Assembly: GCF_001969265.1 (NCBI RefSeq)
Contig: NZ_CP019304.1
Span: forward strand, 310,001 to 374,000
DNA length: 64,000 nt
Direction of reading: 5' to 3'
From: Arthrobacter sp. QXT-31
GTDB lineage: Bacteria; Actinomycetota; Actinomycetes; Actinomycetales; Micrococcaceae
Shown here: positions 34,207-43,895 of the stretch, in pieces
How the letters are laid out: each line of letters starts with the position of its first letter
Position numbering within the stretch: the stretch's first letter is position 1
Translations under genes and position numbers: made by a program
The notes under the pieces: generated by a model
The model's database searches: none
Seen by the model: the letters and a program-made list of their open reading frames with translations, nothing else
What the model was told of the DNA's origin: nothing

Positions 34207-37032
34207 CTAGCTAGCGGAGATCTGGCGCAGAACGTACTGCAGGATGCCGCCGTTGCGGTAGTAGTCCGCTTCACCCGGGGTGTCGATGCGCAGCACTGCA
34301 TCGAACGACTTGGTGGAGCCGTCCTCGGCGGTGGCGGTGACCTTGAGGGTTTTGGGCGTGGTGCCTTCGTTGAGGGCGGTGACGCCCTCCACGGCGAAGG
34401 TTTCCGTGCCCGTCAGGCCGAGCGTCGCGGCGGACTCGCCGGCCGGGAACTGCAGCGGCAGGACCCCCATGCCGATCAGGTTCGAGCGGTGGATGCGCTC
34501 GTAGCTTTCGGCGATGACGGCCTTGACGCCCAACAGCGCCGTGCCCTTGGCTGCCCAGTCACGGGACGAACCGGAGCCGTACTCCTTGCCTGCCAGGACC
34601 ACCAGCGGGGTGCCGGCTGCCTGGTAGTTCTGGGCGGCGTCGTAGACGTAGGCCTGCGGGCCGTCGGCCTGGGTGAAGTCGCGGGTGAAGCCGCCCTCCA
34701 CGCCGTCCAGGAGCTGGTTCTTGATGCGGATGTTCGCGAACGTGCCGCGGATCATGACCTCGTGGTTGCCACGGCGCGAGCCGTAGGAGTTGAAGTCCTT
34801 GCGCTCCACGCCGTTGGCCAGCAGGTACTGGCCGGCGGGGGTGTCCGACTTGAACGAACCGGCCGGGGAGATGTGGTCGGTGGTGACGGAGTCGCCGAGC
34901 TTGAGCAGCACGCGGGCACCGGTGATGTCCTGGACCGGCTCCGGCTGGGCCTTCATACCCTCAAAGTACGGGGGCTTCCGGACGTACGTGGACTTCTCGT
35001 CCCAGGCGAACGTGTCTCCGGCGGGGGTGTCGAGCGCCTTCCAGCGGTCGTCGCCCTCGAAGACGCCCTCGTAACCCTTGGCAAACATCTCCTTGTCGAT
35101 GGAGGAGTCGATGACTTCCTGGACCTCGACCGGGTTGGGCCAGATGTCCTTGAGGAAGACGTCGTTGCCGGCTTCGTCCTTGCCCAGGGCATCGGTGTCG
35201 AAGTCGAAGTCCATTGAACCGGCCAGGGCGTAGGCGATGACCAGCGGCGGGGAGGCCAGGTAGTTCATCTTGACGTCCGGGTTGATGCGTCCTTCGAAGT
35301 TGCGGTTGCCCGAGAGCACGGCGCTGACGGCGAGGTCGTTGGCCTGGATGGCCTCGGAGATCTCGGCTTCCAGCGGGCCGGAGTTGCCGATGCAGGTGGC
35401 GCAGCCGTAACCGACGATGTAGAAGCCGAGCTTCTCCAGGTACGGGGTGAGGCCCGACTTCTCGTAGTAGTCGGTGACCACCTTGGAGCCGGGGGCAACG
35501 GAGGTCTTGACCCACGGCTTGGCGGTGAGGCCCTTGTTCACGGCGTTGCGGGCCAGCACGGCGGCGGCAAGCATGACCGAGGGGTTGGACGTGTTGGTGC
35601 ACGAGGTGATCGACGCGATGGTCACGGCGCCGTGGTCGATGTCGAACTCGCGGCCGTCTTCCATCTTCACGGAGACGGGGCTGGAGATGCGGCCCTCGGC
35701 GCCGTGCGCGGCCGAGTACTTCGGCGGAACGCGGTCGGTGTCGGTCACGTGCGTGCCGCCGGTGGTGAAGGAGGGCGGGTCGGAAGCCGGGAAGGACTCC
35801 TCCAGCGACTCGTCCAGCGTGCCGGCGTCGGCGTCGTGCGTGACGTAGTTCTTGAGGTCGTGGCGGAACTCGTCCTTGGCGTCGGTCAGCTCGATGCGGT
35901 CCTGCGGACGCTTCGGGCCGGCGATCGACGGAACCACGGTGGACAGATCCAGCTCGAGGTACTCGGAGAAGCGCAGTTCGCGGGAAGGATCGTGCCAGAG
36001 GCCCTGCTCCTTGGCGTAGGCCTCAACCAGCGCAACGTTTTCCTCGGACCGGCCGGTGAGGCGCAGGTAGTCGAGGGTGACGTCGTCGATCGGGAACATG
36101 GCAGCGGTGGAGCCGAATTCCGGGCTCATGTTGCCGATGGTGGCACGGTTGGCCAGCGGCACCGCGGCAACACCTTCGCCGTAGAATTCCACGAACTTGC
36201 CCACCACGCCGTGCTTGCGGAGCATCTCGGTGATGGTGAGAACCACGTCGGTGGCGGTGGCGCCGGCAGGGATGCTGCCGCTGAGCTTGAAGCCGACAAC
36301 GCGCGGGATCAGCATGGAGACCGGCTGGCCCAGCATGGCAGCCTCGGCTTCGATGCCGCCGACGCCCCAGCCGAGCACGCCCAGGCCGTTGACCATGGTG
36401 GTGTGGGAGTCGGTGCCGACGCAGGTGTCGGGGTAGGCGCGCAGGGCGCCATTGACTTCACGGGTCATGATGGTGCGCGCCAGGTATTCGATGTTGACCT
36501 GGTGCACAATGCCGGTTCCCGGCGGGACAACCTTGAAGTCGTCGAACGCGGTCTGGCCCCAGCGCAGGAACTGGTAGCGCTCACCATTGCGCTGGTATTC
36601 GATCTCCATGTTGCGCTCCAGTGCGCCGGAGTTGCCGAAAACGTCGATCTGGACGGAGTGGTCGATGACCATCTCGGCCGGAGCAAGCGGGTTCACCCTC
36701 TTTGGATCGCCGCCGAGCTCCTTGACGGCCTCGCGCATGGTGGCAAGGTCGACCACGCAGGGGACACCAGTGAAGTCCTGCATGATCACGCGGGCGGGCG
36801 TGAACTGGATTTCGGTGTCGGGCTGGGCATTCGGGTCCCATCCTGCCAGGGCGCGAACGTGATCGGCGGTGATGTTCGCGCCGTCCTCGGTCCTCAGCAG
36901 GTTTTCAAGCAGTACCTTAAGGCTGAACGGAAGGGTTTCTGAACCTTCAACGGAGTTCAACCGGAAAATTTCGTATTCGGTTCCGGCAACATCAAGTTTG
37001 CCTTTTGAACCGAAGCTGTCCACAGTGCTCAT
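34207..37032 (-). CDS. acnA: aconitate hydratase A
   Basis: Isomerises citrate and isocitrate in the TCA cycle. The 941-residue protein has the 4Fe-4S ligands in [11 protein letters not shown] and [10 protein letters not shown], substrate blocks [15 protein letters not shown] and [22 protein letters not shown], and the swivel domain with [39 protein letters not shown]. An insert near residues 395-425 rich in Asp, Glu and Ser is seen in actinobacterial AcnA. A 22-bp palindrome upstream may link expression to iron. Confidence 0.97.
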   Translation of the reverse strand: MSTVDSFGSKGKLDVAGTEYEIFRLNSVEGSETLPFSLKVLLENLLRTEDGANITADHVRALAGWDPNAQPDTEIQFTPARVIMQDFTGVPCVVDLATMREAVKELGGDPKRVNPLAPAEMVIDHSVQIDVFGNSGALERNMEIEYQRNGERYQFLRWGQTAFDDFKVVPPGTGIVHQVNIEYLARTIMTREVNGALRAYPDTCVGTDSHTTMVNGLGVLGWGVGGIEAEAAMLGQPVSMLIPRVVGFKLSGSIPAGATATDVVLTITEMLRKHGVVGKFVEFYGEGVAAVPLANRATIGNMSPEFGSTAAMFPIDDVTLDYLRLTGRSEENVALVEAYAKEQGLWHDPSRELRFSEYLELDLSTVVPSIAGPKRPQDRIELTDAKDEFRHDLKNYVTHDADAGTLDESLEESFPASDPPSFTTGGTHVTDTDRVPPKYSAAHGAEGRISSPVSVKMEDGREFDIDHGAVTIASITSCTNTSNPSVMLAAAVLARNAVNKGLTAKPWVKTSVAPGSKVVTDYYEKSGLTPYLEKLGFYIVGYGCATCIGNSGPLEAEISEAIQANDLAVSAVLSGNRNFEGRINPDVKMNYLASPPLVIAYALAGSMDFDFDTDALGKDEAGNDVFLKDIWPNPVEVQEVIDSSIDKEMFAKGYEGVFEGDDRWKALDTPAGDTFAWDEKSTYVRKPPYFEGMKAQPEPVQDITGARVLLKLGDSVTTDHISPAGSFKSDTPAGQYLLANGVERKDFNSYGSRRGNHEVMIRGTFANIRIKNQLLDGVEGGFTRDFTQADGPQAYVYDAAQNYQAAGTPLVVLAGKEYGSGSSRDWAAKGTALLGVKAVIAESYERIHRSNLIGMGVLPLQFPAGESAATLGLTGTETFAVEGVTALNEGTTPKTLKVTATAEDGSTKSFDAVLRIDTPGEADYYRNGGILQYVLRQISAS

Positions 37033-37084
37033 CGCAGGACTCCTCTCGCAACAGTTTCATCTTTGTCGCGCGGTAGACCGCTTG

Positions 37085-37106
37085 CTAGTTAGGGCACCCT
37101 AATTAG
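37085..37106 (-). promoter_or_regulatory. palindrome upstream of acnA, possible DtxR/IdeR-type iron box
   Basis: Arms CTAGTTAGGG (37085-37094) and CCCTAATTAG (37097-37106) pair at 9 of 10 positions around CA, about 53 nt before the acnA ATG. The core TTAGG-N4-CCTAA resembles the ends of DtxR/IdeR sites, but the full 19-bp consensus is matched only in part. Confidence 0.45.
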
Positions 37107-37182
37107 TGCCGGTCGCAACGTATTGCATGGTCAGCCGGGAACACGGGCGCGACGGGGGACTACAGGGCCCATAGTAGTGGCA

Positions 37183-38562
37183 TCAGCCACGGGGAGTCAG
37201 CAGTGCCACCGTCTCCAGGTGGTGGGTGTGCGGGTACAGGTCAAAGGCCCGCAGCCCGGACAGCTGCCAGCCGCCCTGCTGGAAGTAACCGATGTCACGG
37301 GCGAACGACGACGGGTCGCAGGAAACATAAGCAATGGCCCGGGGGTTTGAGGCAATTAGCTGGCCGACCACCGCCTTGCCCGCGCCGGCGCGCGGCGGAT
37401 CCAGCACCAGGGCGTCGAACAGGCGCGGCCGCTGCCGGAGCACCCGCTCCACCTTGCCCTGCACGATCTCCACCTGCGGCGCGCCGTGCAGGTTTTTCCG
37501 CGCGTCCCGGCTGGTTCCCGGGGCGCCCTCAACCGACAGAACGGACCCGGTCTCCCCCACCGCATCGGCCAGCGGCGCAGTGAACAGGCCTGCCCCCGCG
37601 TAGAGGTCGGCGACCGCAGCGCCGGGTTCCAGGAACCCGCCGTCGTGCAGGAACTCAGTGACGGCACTGACCAGGGTGTCCGGAGCATCGCGGTGGATCT
37701 GCCAGAAGCCCGCCCCCGTGACCCGGTAGTCGTGGCCGGCCGCGGACTCCTGCACCCAGGTCCGGCCGCGGAGCTGCAGGGTTTCGTTCTTGAGCGGATC
37801 GTAGCTGGCAACGGACACGTCCGCCGGGAGCTGGGACAGGATGGAGTTCAGGCGTTTGGCCCGGGTTCCGGGGGCGGGGGCGAGCAGCACCAGCGGCCGT
37901 GAACCGTTGGCGGGAGCAGCCACCTCCACCCGCTCGATGCCCTGCAGGTCCACATCCCACAGCCGCAGGGCGTTGATTCCGTCGATGGCCAGCGGCATTT
38001 CCTGGATGGGAATCACCTGGTCGGAGCGGTGGGCATGCATGCCCAGCCGGCCGCTGCCGGTGACGCCGAAGCTGGCGCGCGTGCGCCACCCAAGGCCCGT
38101 CCCGCCGTCGTCCTTTACTCCGGCACCTTCCATAGGTCCGGCTTTTGCCTCACCGACCGCTTCCACCTCCGGGGAGTGTTCGACGGCGGCCAGCCGCCGG
38201 AGCTGTTCGGCCAGCACCTCAGACTTGAGGCTCCGCTGGCGCTGCAGCGACACGTGGCCAAGTTCGGCGCCGCCGACCGGCGGGCGGCCGTGCGCCCAGG
38301 AGCTGGCGGAATCGGCGGTCCGCCAGAAGTGCGGGACGCGGTCAGGCGAAGCGTCCAGCACTTCCACCACGTCCCCGCGCCAGAACTTGGCCTTCTCTTC
38401 GGCGTCGGTGAGCCGGATGCGCACCCGCTCCCCCGGGATGCCGTGGCGGACGAAGACCACGCGGCCCTCGTGGCGTGCCACGCAGTGTCCGCCGTGGGCC
38501 ACGGGGCCGATGTCGACCACGAGTTCGAGTCCGGTGGAAGTGGTCTGGGTGTCCGGGCTCAT
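37183..38562 (-). CDS. class I SAM-dependent RNA m5U methyltransferase, TrmA/RlmCD family
   Basis: A 459-residue protein. An N-terminal TRAM-like OB domain (GPVAHGGHCVARHEGRVVFVRHGIPGE) is followed by the RNA-binding middle and a Rossmann core with DLYAGAGLFTAPLAD, DALVLDPPRAGAGK and the catalytic VSCDPSSFARD, ending with HTHHLETVALL. These identify the uridine-5 methyltransferase family, but whether it acts on tRNA or 23S rRNA cannot be told. No iron-sulfur Cys cluster of the RumA type is evident. Start overlaps the permease stop by 4 nt. Confidence 0.92.
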   Translation of the reverse strand: MSPDTQTTSTGLELVVDIGPVAHGGHCVARHEGRVVFVRHGIPGERVRIRLTDAEEKAKFWRGDVVEVLDASPDRVPHFWRTADSASSWAHGRPPVGGAELGHVSLQRQRSLKSEVLAEQLRRLAAVEHSPEVEAVGEAKAGPMEGAGVKDDGGTGLGWRTRASFGVTGSGRLGMHAHRSDQVIPIQEMPLAIDGINALRLWDVDLQGIERVEVAAPANGSRPLVLLAPAPGTRAKRLNSILSQLPADVSVASYDPLKNETLQLRGRTWVQESAAGHDYRVTGAGFWQIHRDAPDTLVSAVTEFLHDGGFLEPGAAVADLYAGAGLFTAPLADAVGETGSVLSVEGAPGTSRDARKNLHGAPQVEIVQGKVERVLRQRPRLFDALVLDPPRAGAGKAVVGQLIASNPRAIAYVSCDPSSFARDIGYFQQGGWQLSGLRAFDLYPHTHHLETVALLTPRG

Positions 38563-40538
38563 TGGATGTCCTGCAGTCTCTTGGCTTCTTCGGATGATTT
38601 GAGCTGCCAGGGAACGCTGGCAACCATGACGCCGGGCTCAAAGTGCAGCCGGGTCTTGATGCGGAGGGCTGTCTGGTTGTGCACCAGCTGCTCCCACCAT
38701 TTGCCCACCACATACTCGGGGATGTAGACCACGATCAGGTCCCGGGGCGAGTCCCGGCGCATGTTCTTGATGTAGTCCATGATGGGCGTGACCGTCTCGC
38801 GGTAGGGGCTGGCGAGGACGGTCAGCGGAACGGGGATCTCGAGTTTTTCCCAGTCGGCAAGGGTGTGCGCTGTGTCCTCGGCGTTGATGTCCACCGTGAT
38901 GGCGTCCAGCCGCGAGGGCCGGGAAGCACGCGCATACGCCAGCGCCCGGAGCACGGGCTTGCGGACGTGGGACACCAGCAGCACTGCATGCACGCGGGTG
39001 GGCAGGGCACGCGGCGAGGAATCCTCGTCGACCGCCAGTTCCTTGGCCACATTGTCGTAGTGGGCGCGGATGCTCCACATGATGAGGAACAGCACGAACA
39101 TGGCAAGCAGGGCAATCCAGGCGCCCTGCTCAAACTTGGTGATCAGCACGATCAGTAGCACCAGCGCGGTCATGCCGAAGCCGATCATGTTGATGGTGCG
39201 GGACTTGATCATCTGGCGCCGGACGGCTTTGTCCTTTGCCAGCTTCAGCTGCCGGCCCCAGTGCCGGACCATGCCCAGCTGGCTGGCCGTGAAGGAGATG
39301 AAAACACCCACGATGTACAGCTGGATCAGCTTGGTGACGTCGGCATTGAAAGACAGGATGAGCACCAGCGCCCCGGCCGCCAGGGCAAGCACGCCGTTGC
39401 TGAAGGCCAGCCGGTCGCCGCGGGTGCGCAGCTGCCGGGGCAGGTAACCGTCCTGGGCAAGGATGGAACCGAGCACCGGAAAGCCGTTGAAGGCCGTGTT
39501 GGAGGCAAACACCAGGATGGTGCCGGTGGCTGCGACCACGATGTAGAACGGAAGGGACCCCGCACCGAAGATGGTCTGCGCGATCTGGCTGATGGCGGGG
39601 TTCTGGATGTAGCCCTCCGGCAGCGGCTGTCCGTTAAGCAGGAATTCGGTGGCCGGGTCCAGCACAATGTGCACTTTGGTGGCATTGGCCAGGTAGATGA
39701 TGCCGGCCAACATGGCGGAGGCGATGATCCCGAGCAGCAGCAGCGTGGTGGCTGCGTTCTTGCTCTTGGGCTTTTTGAAGTTTGGCACCCCGTTGCTGAT
39801 GGCTTCCACGCCGGTCAGGGCAGCGGCGCCGGAGGAGAAGGCGCGCAGGAGCAGAAACGCGCCGGCCAGGCCTACGAGTCCCTCGTCGAAGCCTGGTGCA
39901 GGGACGATCGTGAAGGCAGCCGAGGGTGCCTGCCCCAACTGGCCGGTCATAGCCTGGAAAATGCCGATGGCGGTCATCCCGAGGATGGATGCCATAAAGA
40001 TGTAGGTGGGGACCGCGAAAAGGGTGCCCGCTTCCTTGACACCACGCAGGTTGACGAGCGCCAGAATCACCACACCCACTGCTGCAATCATCGCCTGCTG
40101 CCCGTGCAGCGAGGGGACGGCAGTGGTGAGGTAGGTGGCGGCGGACGACATGGACACGGCAACGGTCAGGACGTAGTCCACCAGCAGGGCGGAGGCCACC
40201 GTCAGCCCCGCGTACTTGCCCAGGTTGTCGTTGGCGATTTCGTAGTCCCCGCCGCCGGAGGGATAGGCGTGGACGTTCTGACGGTAGGAGGCCACCACTG
40301 TGAGCAGGACCACCATGACCGCGAGGCCCACGAGCGGGGAAAAGGCCACCGCACTCACGCCTGCCAAGGCCAGCGTGAGGAGAATCTCATCCGGGGCGTA
40401 GGCAACGGAGGACAACGCATCCGAGGCGAAGACCGGCAGCGCGATCCTCTTCGGCAGGAGGGTGTGGACCATCCGGTCGTTCCGGAAAGGCCTTCCCACC
40501 AGCACGCGCTTCACGGCATTCAGAATTGTCAGCACCAC
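38559..40538 (-). CDS. APC-superfamily permease, KimA-like potassium transporter
   Basis: A 659-residue membrane protein with about twelve helices and a cytoplasmic C-terminal domain of about 170 residues from residue 490. The N-terminal ASDALSSVAYAPDEIL and YPSGGGDYEIANDNLG blocks are those of the KimA/YdaO group, high-affinity potassium importers controlled by cyclic di-AMP in Firmicutes. Divergent trkA genes 92 nt away support a role in potassium. No ydaO-type riboswitch fits in that gap. The substrate remains an inference. Confidence 0.83.
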   Translation of the reverse strand: MVLTILNAVKRVLVGRPFRNDRMVHTLLPKRIALPVFASDALSSVAYAPDEILLTLALAGVSAVAFSPLVGLAVMVVLLTVVASYRQNVHAYPSGGGDYEIANDNLGKYAGLTVASALLVDYVLTVAVSMSSAATYLTTAVPSLHGQQAMIAAVGVVILALVNLRGVKEAGTLFAVPTYIFMASILGMTAIGIFQAMTGQLGQAPSAAFTIVPAPGFDEGLVGLAGAFLLLRAFSSGAAALTGVEAISNGVPNFKKPKSKNAATTLLLLGIIASAMLAGIIYLANATKVHIVLDPATEFLLNGQPLPEGYIQNPAISQIAQTIFGAGSLPFYIVVAATGTILVFASNTAFNGFPVLGSILAQDGYLPRQLRTRGDRLAFSNGVLALAAGALVLILSFNADVTKLIQLYIVGVFISFTASQLGMVRHWGRQLKLAKDKAVRRQMIKSRTINMIGFGMTALVLLIVLITKFEQGAWIALLAMFVLFLIMWSIRAHYDNVAKELAVDEDSSPRALPTRVHAVLLVSHVRKPVLRALAYARASRPSRLDAITVDINAEDTAHTLADWEKLEIPVPLTVLASPYRETVTPIMDYIKNMRRDSPRDLIVVYIPEYVVGKWWEQLVHNQTALRIKTRLHFEPGVMVASVPWQLKSSEEAKRLQDIQ

Positions 40539-40630
40539 ACAAAGCTAGTCTGATTCGCACGCGATGTCATGGCAGGTTTCCGGCGGTAGAGTCTTACGGA
40601 GCAGTCCGCGAGAGTTGAGGAGAGAACCGC

Positions 40631-41302
40631 GTGGCGCACTTCGTGATCATGGGTTGTGGACGCGTCGGGGCAACCTTGGCACATACGCTCGAGGATGCGG
40701 GCCATTCGGTTGCCATCATCGACCAGGACGACCGCGCCTTCCGCCGCCTCCGCTCAGGATTCACCGGCCGGAAAGTCACCGGCATCGGCTTCGACCGCGA
40801 CACGCTGAAGCAGGCGGGCGTCGCAGAGGCGTATGCCTTCGCGGCCGTGTCCAGCGGCGACAACTCCAATATCCTGGCCACGCGGGTGGCGCGCGAGACG
40901 TTCCACGTACCGCATGTGGTGGCCCGCATCTACGATCCGGGCCGCGCCGAGATTTACCAGCGCCTGGGCATCCCCACCGTCGCCGCGGTGCGCTGGAGCG
41001 CCGACCAGGTGCTGCGCCGCATCCTTCCCGAACAGCACCTCGCGGGGGACTTCCGGGACCCCTCCGGCCGGCTCGTCCTGGCCGAACTCGACCTCCACCC
41101 CGAGTGGGTCGGCCACCCCGTGTCCTCCATCGAAAAGGTGGCCGGCGTCCGGGTGGCCTACCTGACCCGGTTCGGCGAAGGGATGCTGCCTTCCGCGGGC
41201 ACCTCGTACCAGGACGGCGATACGGTCCACGCCATGCTGCGGGTGGACCGCACTTCCGAGGTGGCCCACATCCTCGCCAAAGCACCCGCCAAGGAGTCCT
41301 AA
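40631..41302 (+). CDS. TrkA-family potassium channel/transport regulator, first subunit
   Basis: A 223-residue protein with an RCK-N Rossmann domain: GCGRVG (8-13), D31 at the end of beta-2 for NAD, and a C-terminal TrkA-C domain from about 135. It regulates potassium transport by sensing nucleotides. The GTG at 40631 has GAGGAG nearby. The next gene begins at the following base. The pair corresponds to the ceoC/ceoB arrangement of mycobacteria, and the divergent permease is probably the partner. Confidence 0.92.
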   Translation: MAHFVIMGCGRVGATLAHTLEDAGHSVAIIDQDDRAFRRLRSGFTGRKVTGIGFDRDTLKQAGVAEAYAFAAVSSGDNSNILATRVARETFHVPHVVARIYDPGRAEIYQRLGIPTVAAVRWSADQVLRRILPEQHLAGDFRDPSGRLVLAELDLHPEWVGHPVSSIEKVAGVRVAYLTRFGEGMLPSAGTSYQDGDTVHAMLRVDRTSEVAHILAKAPAKES

Positions 41303-42055
41303 GTGAAAGTCGTCATCGTCGGGGCCGGAAGCGTAGGCTCCTCGATTGCCCGTGAGCTGCTGGCCCACAAGCACGAGATTCTGCTCATCGACCTCAAGCC
41401 TGAAGTGATCGGACGCAGCGGCCTGCGCGGGGCACACTGGCTGGTGGGCGACGCCTGCGAGCTGAGCACCCTGCAGGACGCGAAGCTCGACGACGCGGAC
41501 GTGGTGGTCTCCGCCACGGGCGACGACAAGGTGAACCTGGTGGTGTCGCTGCTGGCCAAGACCGAGTTCGGCATCGGGCGCACCGTGGGACGTGTGAACA
41601 ACCCGAAGAACGACTGGATGTTCAACGACGCCTGGGGCGTGGACGTTGCCGTTAATACTCCGCAGCTCATGACGGCCCTGGTGGAGGAAGCCGTGGAAAT
41701 CGGCGACCTCGTCAGGCTGCTGACCCTGCAGACAGGCGTCTCATCCCTGGTCGAATTCACGGTGCCGCACGACTCGCACGCCATCGGGCTGACGGTGGGC
41801 GATATCGATTGGCCCGAGGACTCCACGCTCGTGGCCATCCTGCGCGACCAGGCACCCATTACACCCAGCCGGGACGATGTCATCGACGGCGGCGACGAAC
41901 TGTTTTTCGTCACCACCATCGCGGCCGAAAACCAGCTGCGCGAACTTCTGTCACCCGGCGCTGGTGAGGGGCGGGAGTCCGCGACCGCGGCGGCGGCAAC
42001 CGGGGACCAGCCCAGCCAGTCAGATCAGCTCGACGACGACGGCTTCGACGGCTGA
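41303..42055 (+). CDS. TrkA-family potassium regulator, second subunit
   Basis: A 250-residue RCK protein with GAGSVG (7-12), D30 after beta-2 (LLIDL), a variant middle with FGIGRTVGRVNNPKN, and TrkA-C from about 135. The last 30 residues are acidic and Ser/Ala rich. The GTG start directly abuts the previous stop. Its 3' end overlaps the convergent DUF3159 gene by 31 bp. Confidence 0.92.
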   Translation: MKVVIVGAGSVGSSIARELLAHKHEILLIDLKPEVIGRSGLRGAHWLVGDACELSTLQDAKLDDADVVVSATGDDKVNLVVSLLAKTEFGIGRTVGRVNNPKNDWMFNDAWGVDVAVNTPQLMTALVEEAVEIGDLVRLLTLQTGVSSLVEFTVPHDSHAIGLTVGDIDWPEDSTLVAILRDQAPITPSRDDVIDGGDELFFVTTIAAENQLRELLSPGAGEGRESATAAAATGDQPSQSDQLDDDGFDG

Positions 42056-42780
42056 CCGTCAGGCGTCGCTGCGGGCCGGGTGATGAGCCAGGCGAGCCAT
42101 ACGCCGAGGATATAGAGCGGCGCACCCATAATGAGCCTGGTGGTGGCCAGCGCCGCCAGCCCGTCCGGCCCCATCAGGTACAGGGGAACCTGCACCAGGA
42201 GGCGCAGCACCAGCACACCAACGATGATCCAGGTGCCCAGCCGGTAGGCGCGGACCCGGGCCGGGTCCTTGCGCCAGTCCAGGCCCTCGTTCCGGATGAA
42301 CCCGAACAACAGGCCAGCGACGGGCCAGCGGACCGCGATGGAAATGACCATCGCCACAATGTAGGCCGAGTTCGTCAGGAACCCCGGAAGGTAGAAGTCC
42401 TCTGCCTTGCCCGTGGTGTTGGCGAGCCACGCGGAGATGCCGACGCCGACGACGCCGGCCAGCGCCTGGGTCAGCGGCCGGCGCTGGACCAGCCGGACCG
42501 CGGTGAAGACGGCGGCGGCGGTGAGCGCGGCAATCAGCGACGGCGTGAGCGCAGTGGTGGCGGTGAAGGTGACCAGGAAGACCAGGCCCGGGAGGATACT
42601 CTCGGCGATGCCCTGGTAACCGCCGGCGCTTTTGAGGACGTCGATGCGGCCGTCATGAGTGCGGTGCAGCCCCGCCTTGGATGCGTAGTCCTCGGCCAGC
42701 CCGGCAAAGCCCGGCGTCTCGGGCGCGGGCTTTGGCTCCTGGCGGCCCGGTCCGGATTCGGGATTCTCGGGCAAAGTCAT
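42025..42780 (-). CDS. DUF3159 membrane protein
   Basis: A 251-residue protein with a Pro-rich N-terminus and about six hydrophobic helices (for example ILPGLVFLVTFTATTAL, SAYIVAMVISIAVRWPVAGLLFGFI). Function unknown; it keeps the conserved actinobacterial place next to trkA and the OB-fold gene. The four terminal Ser codons overlap the trkA 3' end. Confidence 0.88.
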   Translation of the reverse strand: MTLPENPESGPGRQEPKPAPETPGFAGLAEDYASKAGLHRTHDGRIDVLKSAGGYQGIAESILPGLVFLVTFTATTALTPSLIAALTAAAVFTAVRLVQRRPLTQALAGVVGVGISAWLANTTGKAEDFYLPGFLTNSAYIVAMVISIAVRWPVAGLLFGFIRNEGLDWRKDPARVRAYRLGTWIIVGVLVLRLLVQVPLYLMGPDGLAALATTRLIMGAPLYILGVWLAWLITRPAATPDGQPSKPSSSS

Positions 42781-43106
42781 TGGTTCTCCTGGCGGGACAG
42801 TATCTCGTAGCGGGGGTTGAACATGGTGGGCATGCCTTCCTTGACCGTCAGCATGCCTTCGAGCCTGAGTTCCGTCCCGGCGTCGATCCCCGGAATCCGC
42901 CGGCGGCCCAGCCAGATGACCCGCAGCCGCCCGCGCTGCTCAGCGGGACGGGTGTCGTGGTCCGAGACGATGGCCGTGAAGGCTGCCACCTGCGAGGGGG
43001 GCGCGTATGTCACCGACTCGATAAAACCGTGGCACAGGACGCGCCCGCGCTCCGGCAGCCCGCGGATGGGGACCGCCTGGTCCTGCGGGCCGCCTGCGTC
43101 AACCAA
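42777..43106 (-). CDS. small OB-fold nucleic acid-binding protein
   Basis: A 109-residue protein with an OB-fold pattern: GRVLCHGFIESVTYAPPSQVAAFTAIVSDHD, RLRVIWLGRRRIPGIDAGTELRLEGML and PRYEIL. It corresponds to the OB-fold member of the dut-DUF3710-OB-DUF3159-trkA neighbourhood. A TTG at 43106 overlapping the DUF3710 stop (with CCGGAG 9 nt upstream) is the best start; the first conserved strand comes about 20 residues later, so a slightly later start is possible. Overlaps DUF3159 by 4 nt. Confidence 0.8.
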   Translation of the reverse strand: MVDAGGPQDQAVPIRGLPERGRVLCHGFIESVTYAPPSQVAAFTAIVSDHDTRPAEQRGRLRVIWLGRRRIPGIDAGTELRLEGMLTVKEGMPTMFNPRYEILSRQENQ

Positions 43107-43812
43107 TCTGGGTAATCTCCGGCCCGCGTTCGGGCTGCTGGAAGTCCGGAGCCGCAGGGGGCACCGGGCCGCCTGCCTCCTTAGGCAGGCGCAACTGCAG
43201 CAGATCGCGCGGCGGCATGGGGTTCTCGCCCCGGATGACCACGATCTTCCGGAACAGGTCCTCGAGGCCGGCGGCTGCTTCACGGTCAACCGCGGCCTCA
43301 CCACCGAAAACGCCGCGAAGGAACCAGCGGGGGCCGTCGACGCCGACAAAGCGGGCCACCCGGTAACCCTGGCTGCCGTCCGGGGCCCCGGCCGGCAGCT
43401 TGGCCACGAGTTCGACGCCATAGTCTCCCGGGATCTCCTCAACCTGGCCGCCCTGGCCGCCGACAGACTGCCCGATCTGCTCCCGTATCTCGTCCCAGAG
43501 CCCCTCGGAGCGCGGCGCCGCAAACGCCTGCAACTGCAGGCTTGACCCTTCCAGGTCCATGGTCACGGCGACGACACGCTGGGTTGCTTCCTCGACTTCA
43601 AGCCGGAGCTGAAGACCGTCGCGCGGTGCAATGAGCAGGGCTCCGAGGTCCACATAACCGTCGCGGCTGCTGATCTCGGAAACATCGAAGGGGCCGTTGG
43701 CCCTGCGGTCGTCCGCAGCCTTCCCGGCGGAATCCGGGGTGGCGTCCTCCTGGACGTCCTCCGGCTCTGCCGATTCCTGCCTCTTGGCTTTCCTGCCCCG
43801 CCCAAAAACCAT
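43099..43812 (-). CDS. DUF3710-family protein
   Basis: A 237-residue protein. The first 50 residues are charged (MVFGRGRKAKRQESAEPEDVQ), followed by the conserved FDVSEISSRDGYVDLGALLIAPRDGLQLRLEVEE, AFAAPRSEGLWDEIREQI and FLRGVFGGEAAVDREAA blocks. Function unknown, conserved next to dut in actinobacteria. Its stop overlaps the OB-fold start. Confidence 0.88.
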   Translation of the reverse strand: MVFGRGRKAKRQESAEPEDVQEDATPDSAGKAADDRRANGPFDVSEISSRDGYVDLGALLIAPRDGLQLRLEVEEATQRVVAVTMDLEGSSLQLQAFAAPRSEGLWDEIREQIGQSVGGQGGQVEEIPGDYGVELVAKLPAGAPDGSQGYRVARFVGVDGPRWFLRGVFGGEAAVDREAAAGLEDLFRKIVVIRGENPMPPRDLLQLRLPKEAGGPVPPAAPDFQQPERGPEITQIG

Positions 43813-43895
43813 GCGTTGTCTCCTTAGTCGTGATCGTCCCGCGCGCCCCGAATCGCGGGTGTGCAGCTCAACCGGTGCCCCCGGTAACGGGTTGG

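Noticed and set aside
40539..40630. A cyclic di-AMP (ydaO) riboswitch before the KimA-like permease
   Set aside because: The divergent gap is only 92 nt and lacks the long conserved ydaO fold.
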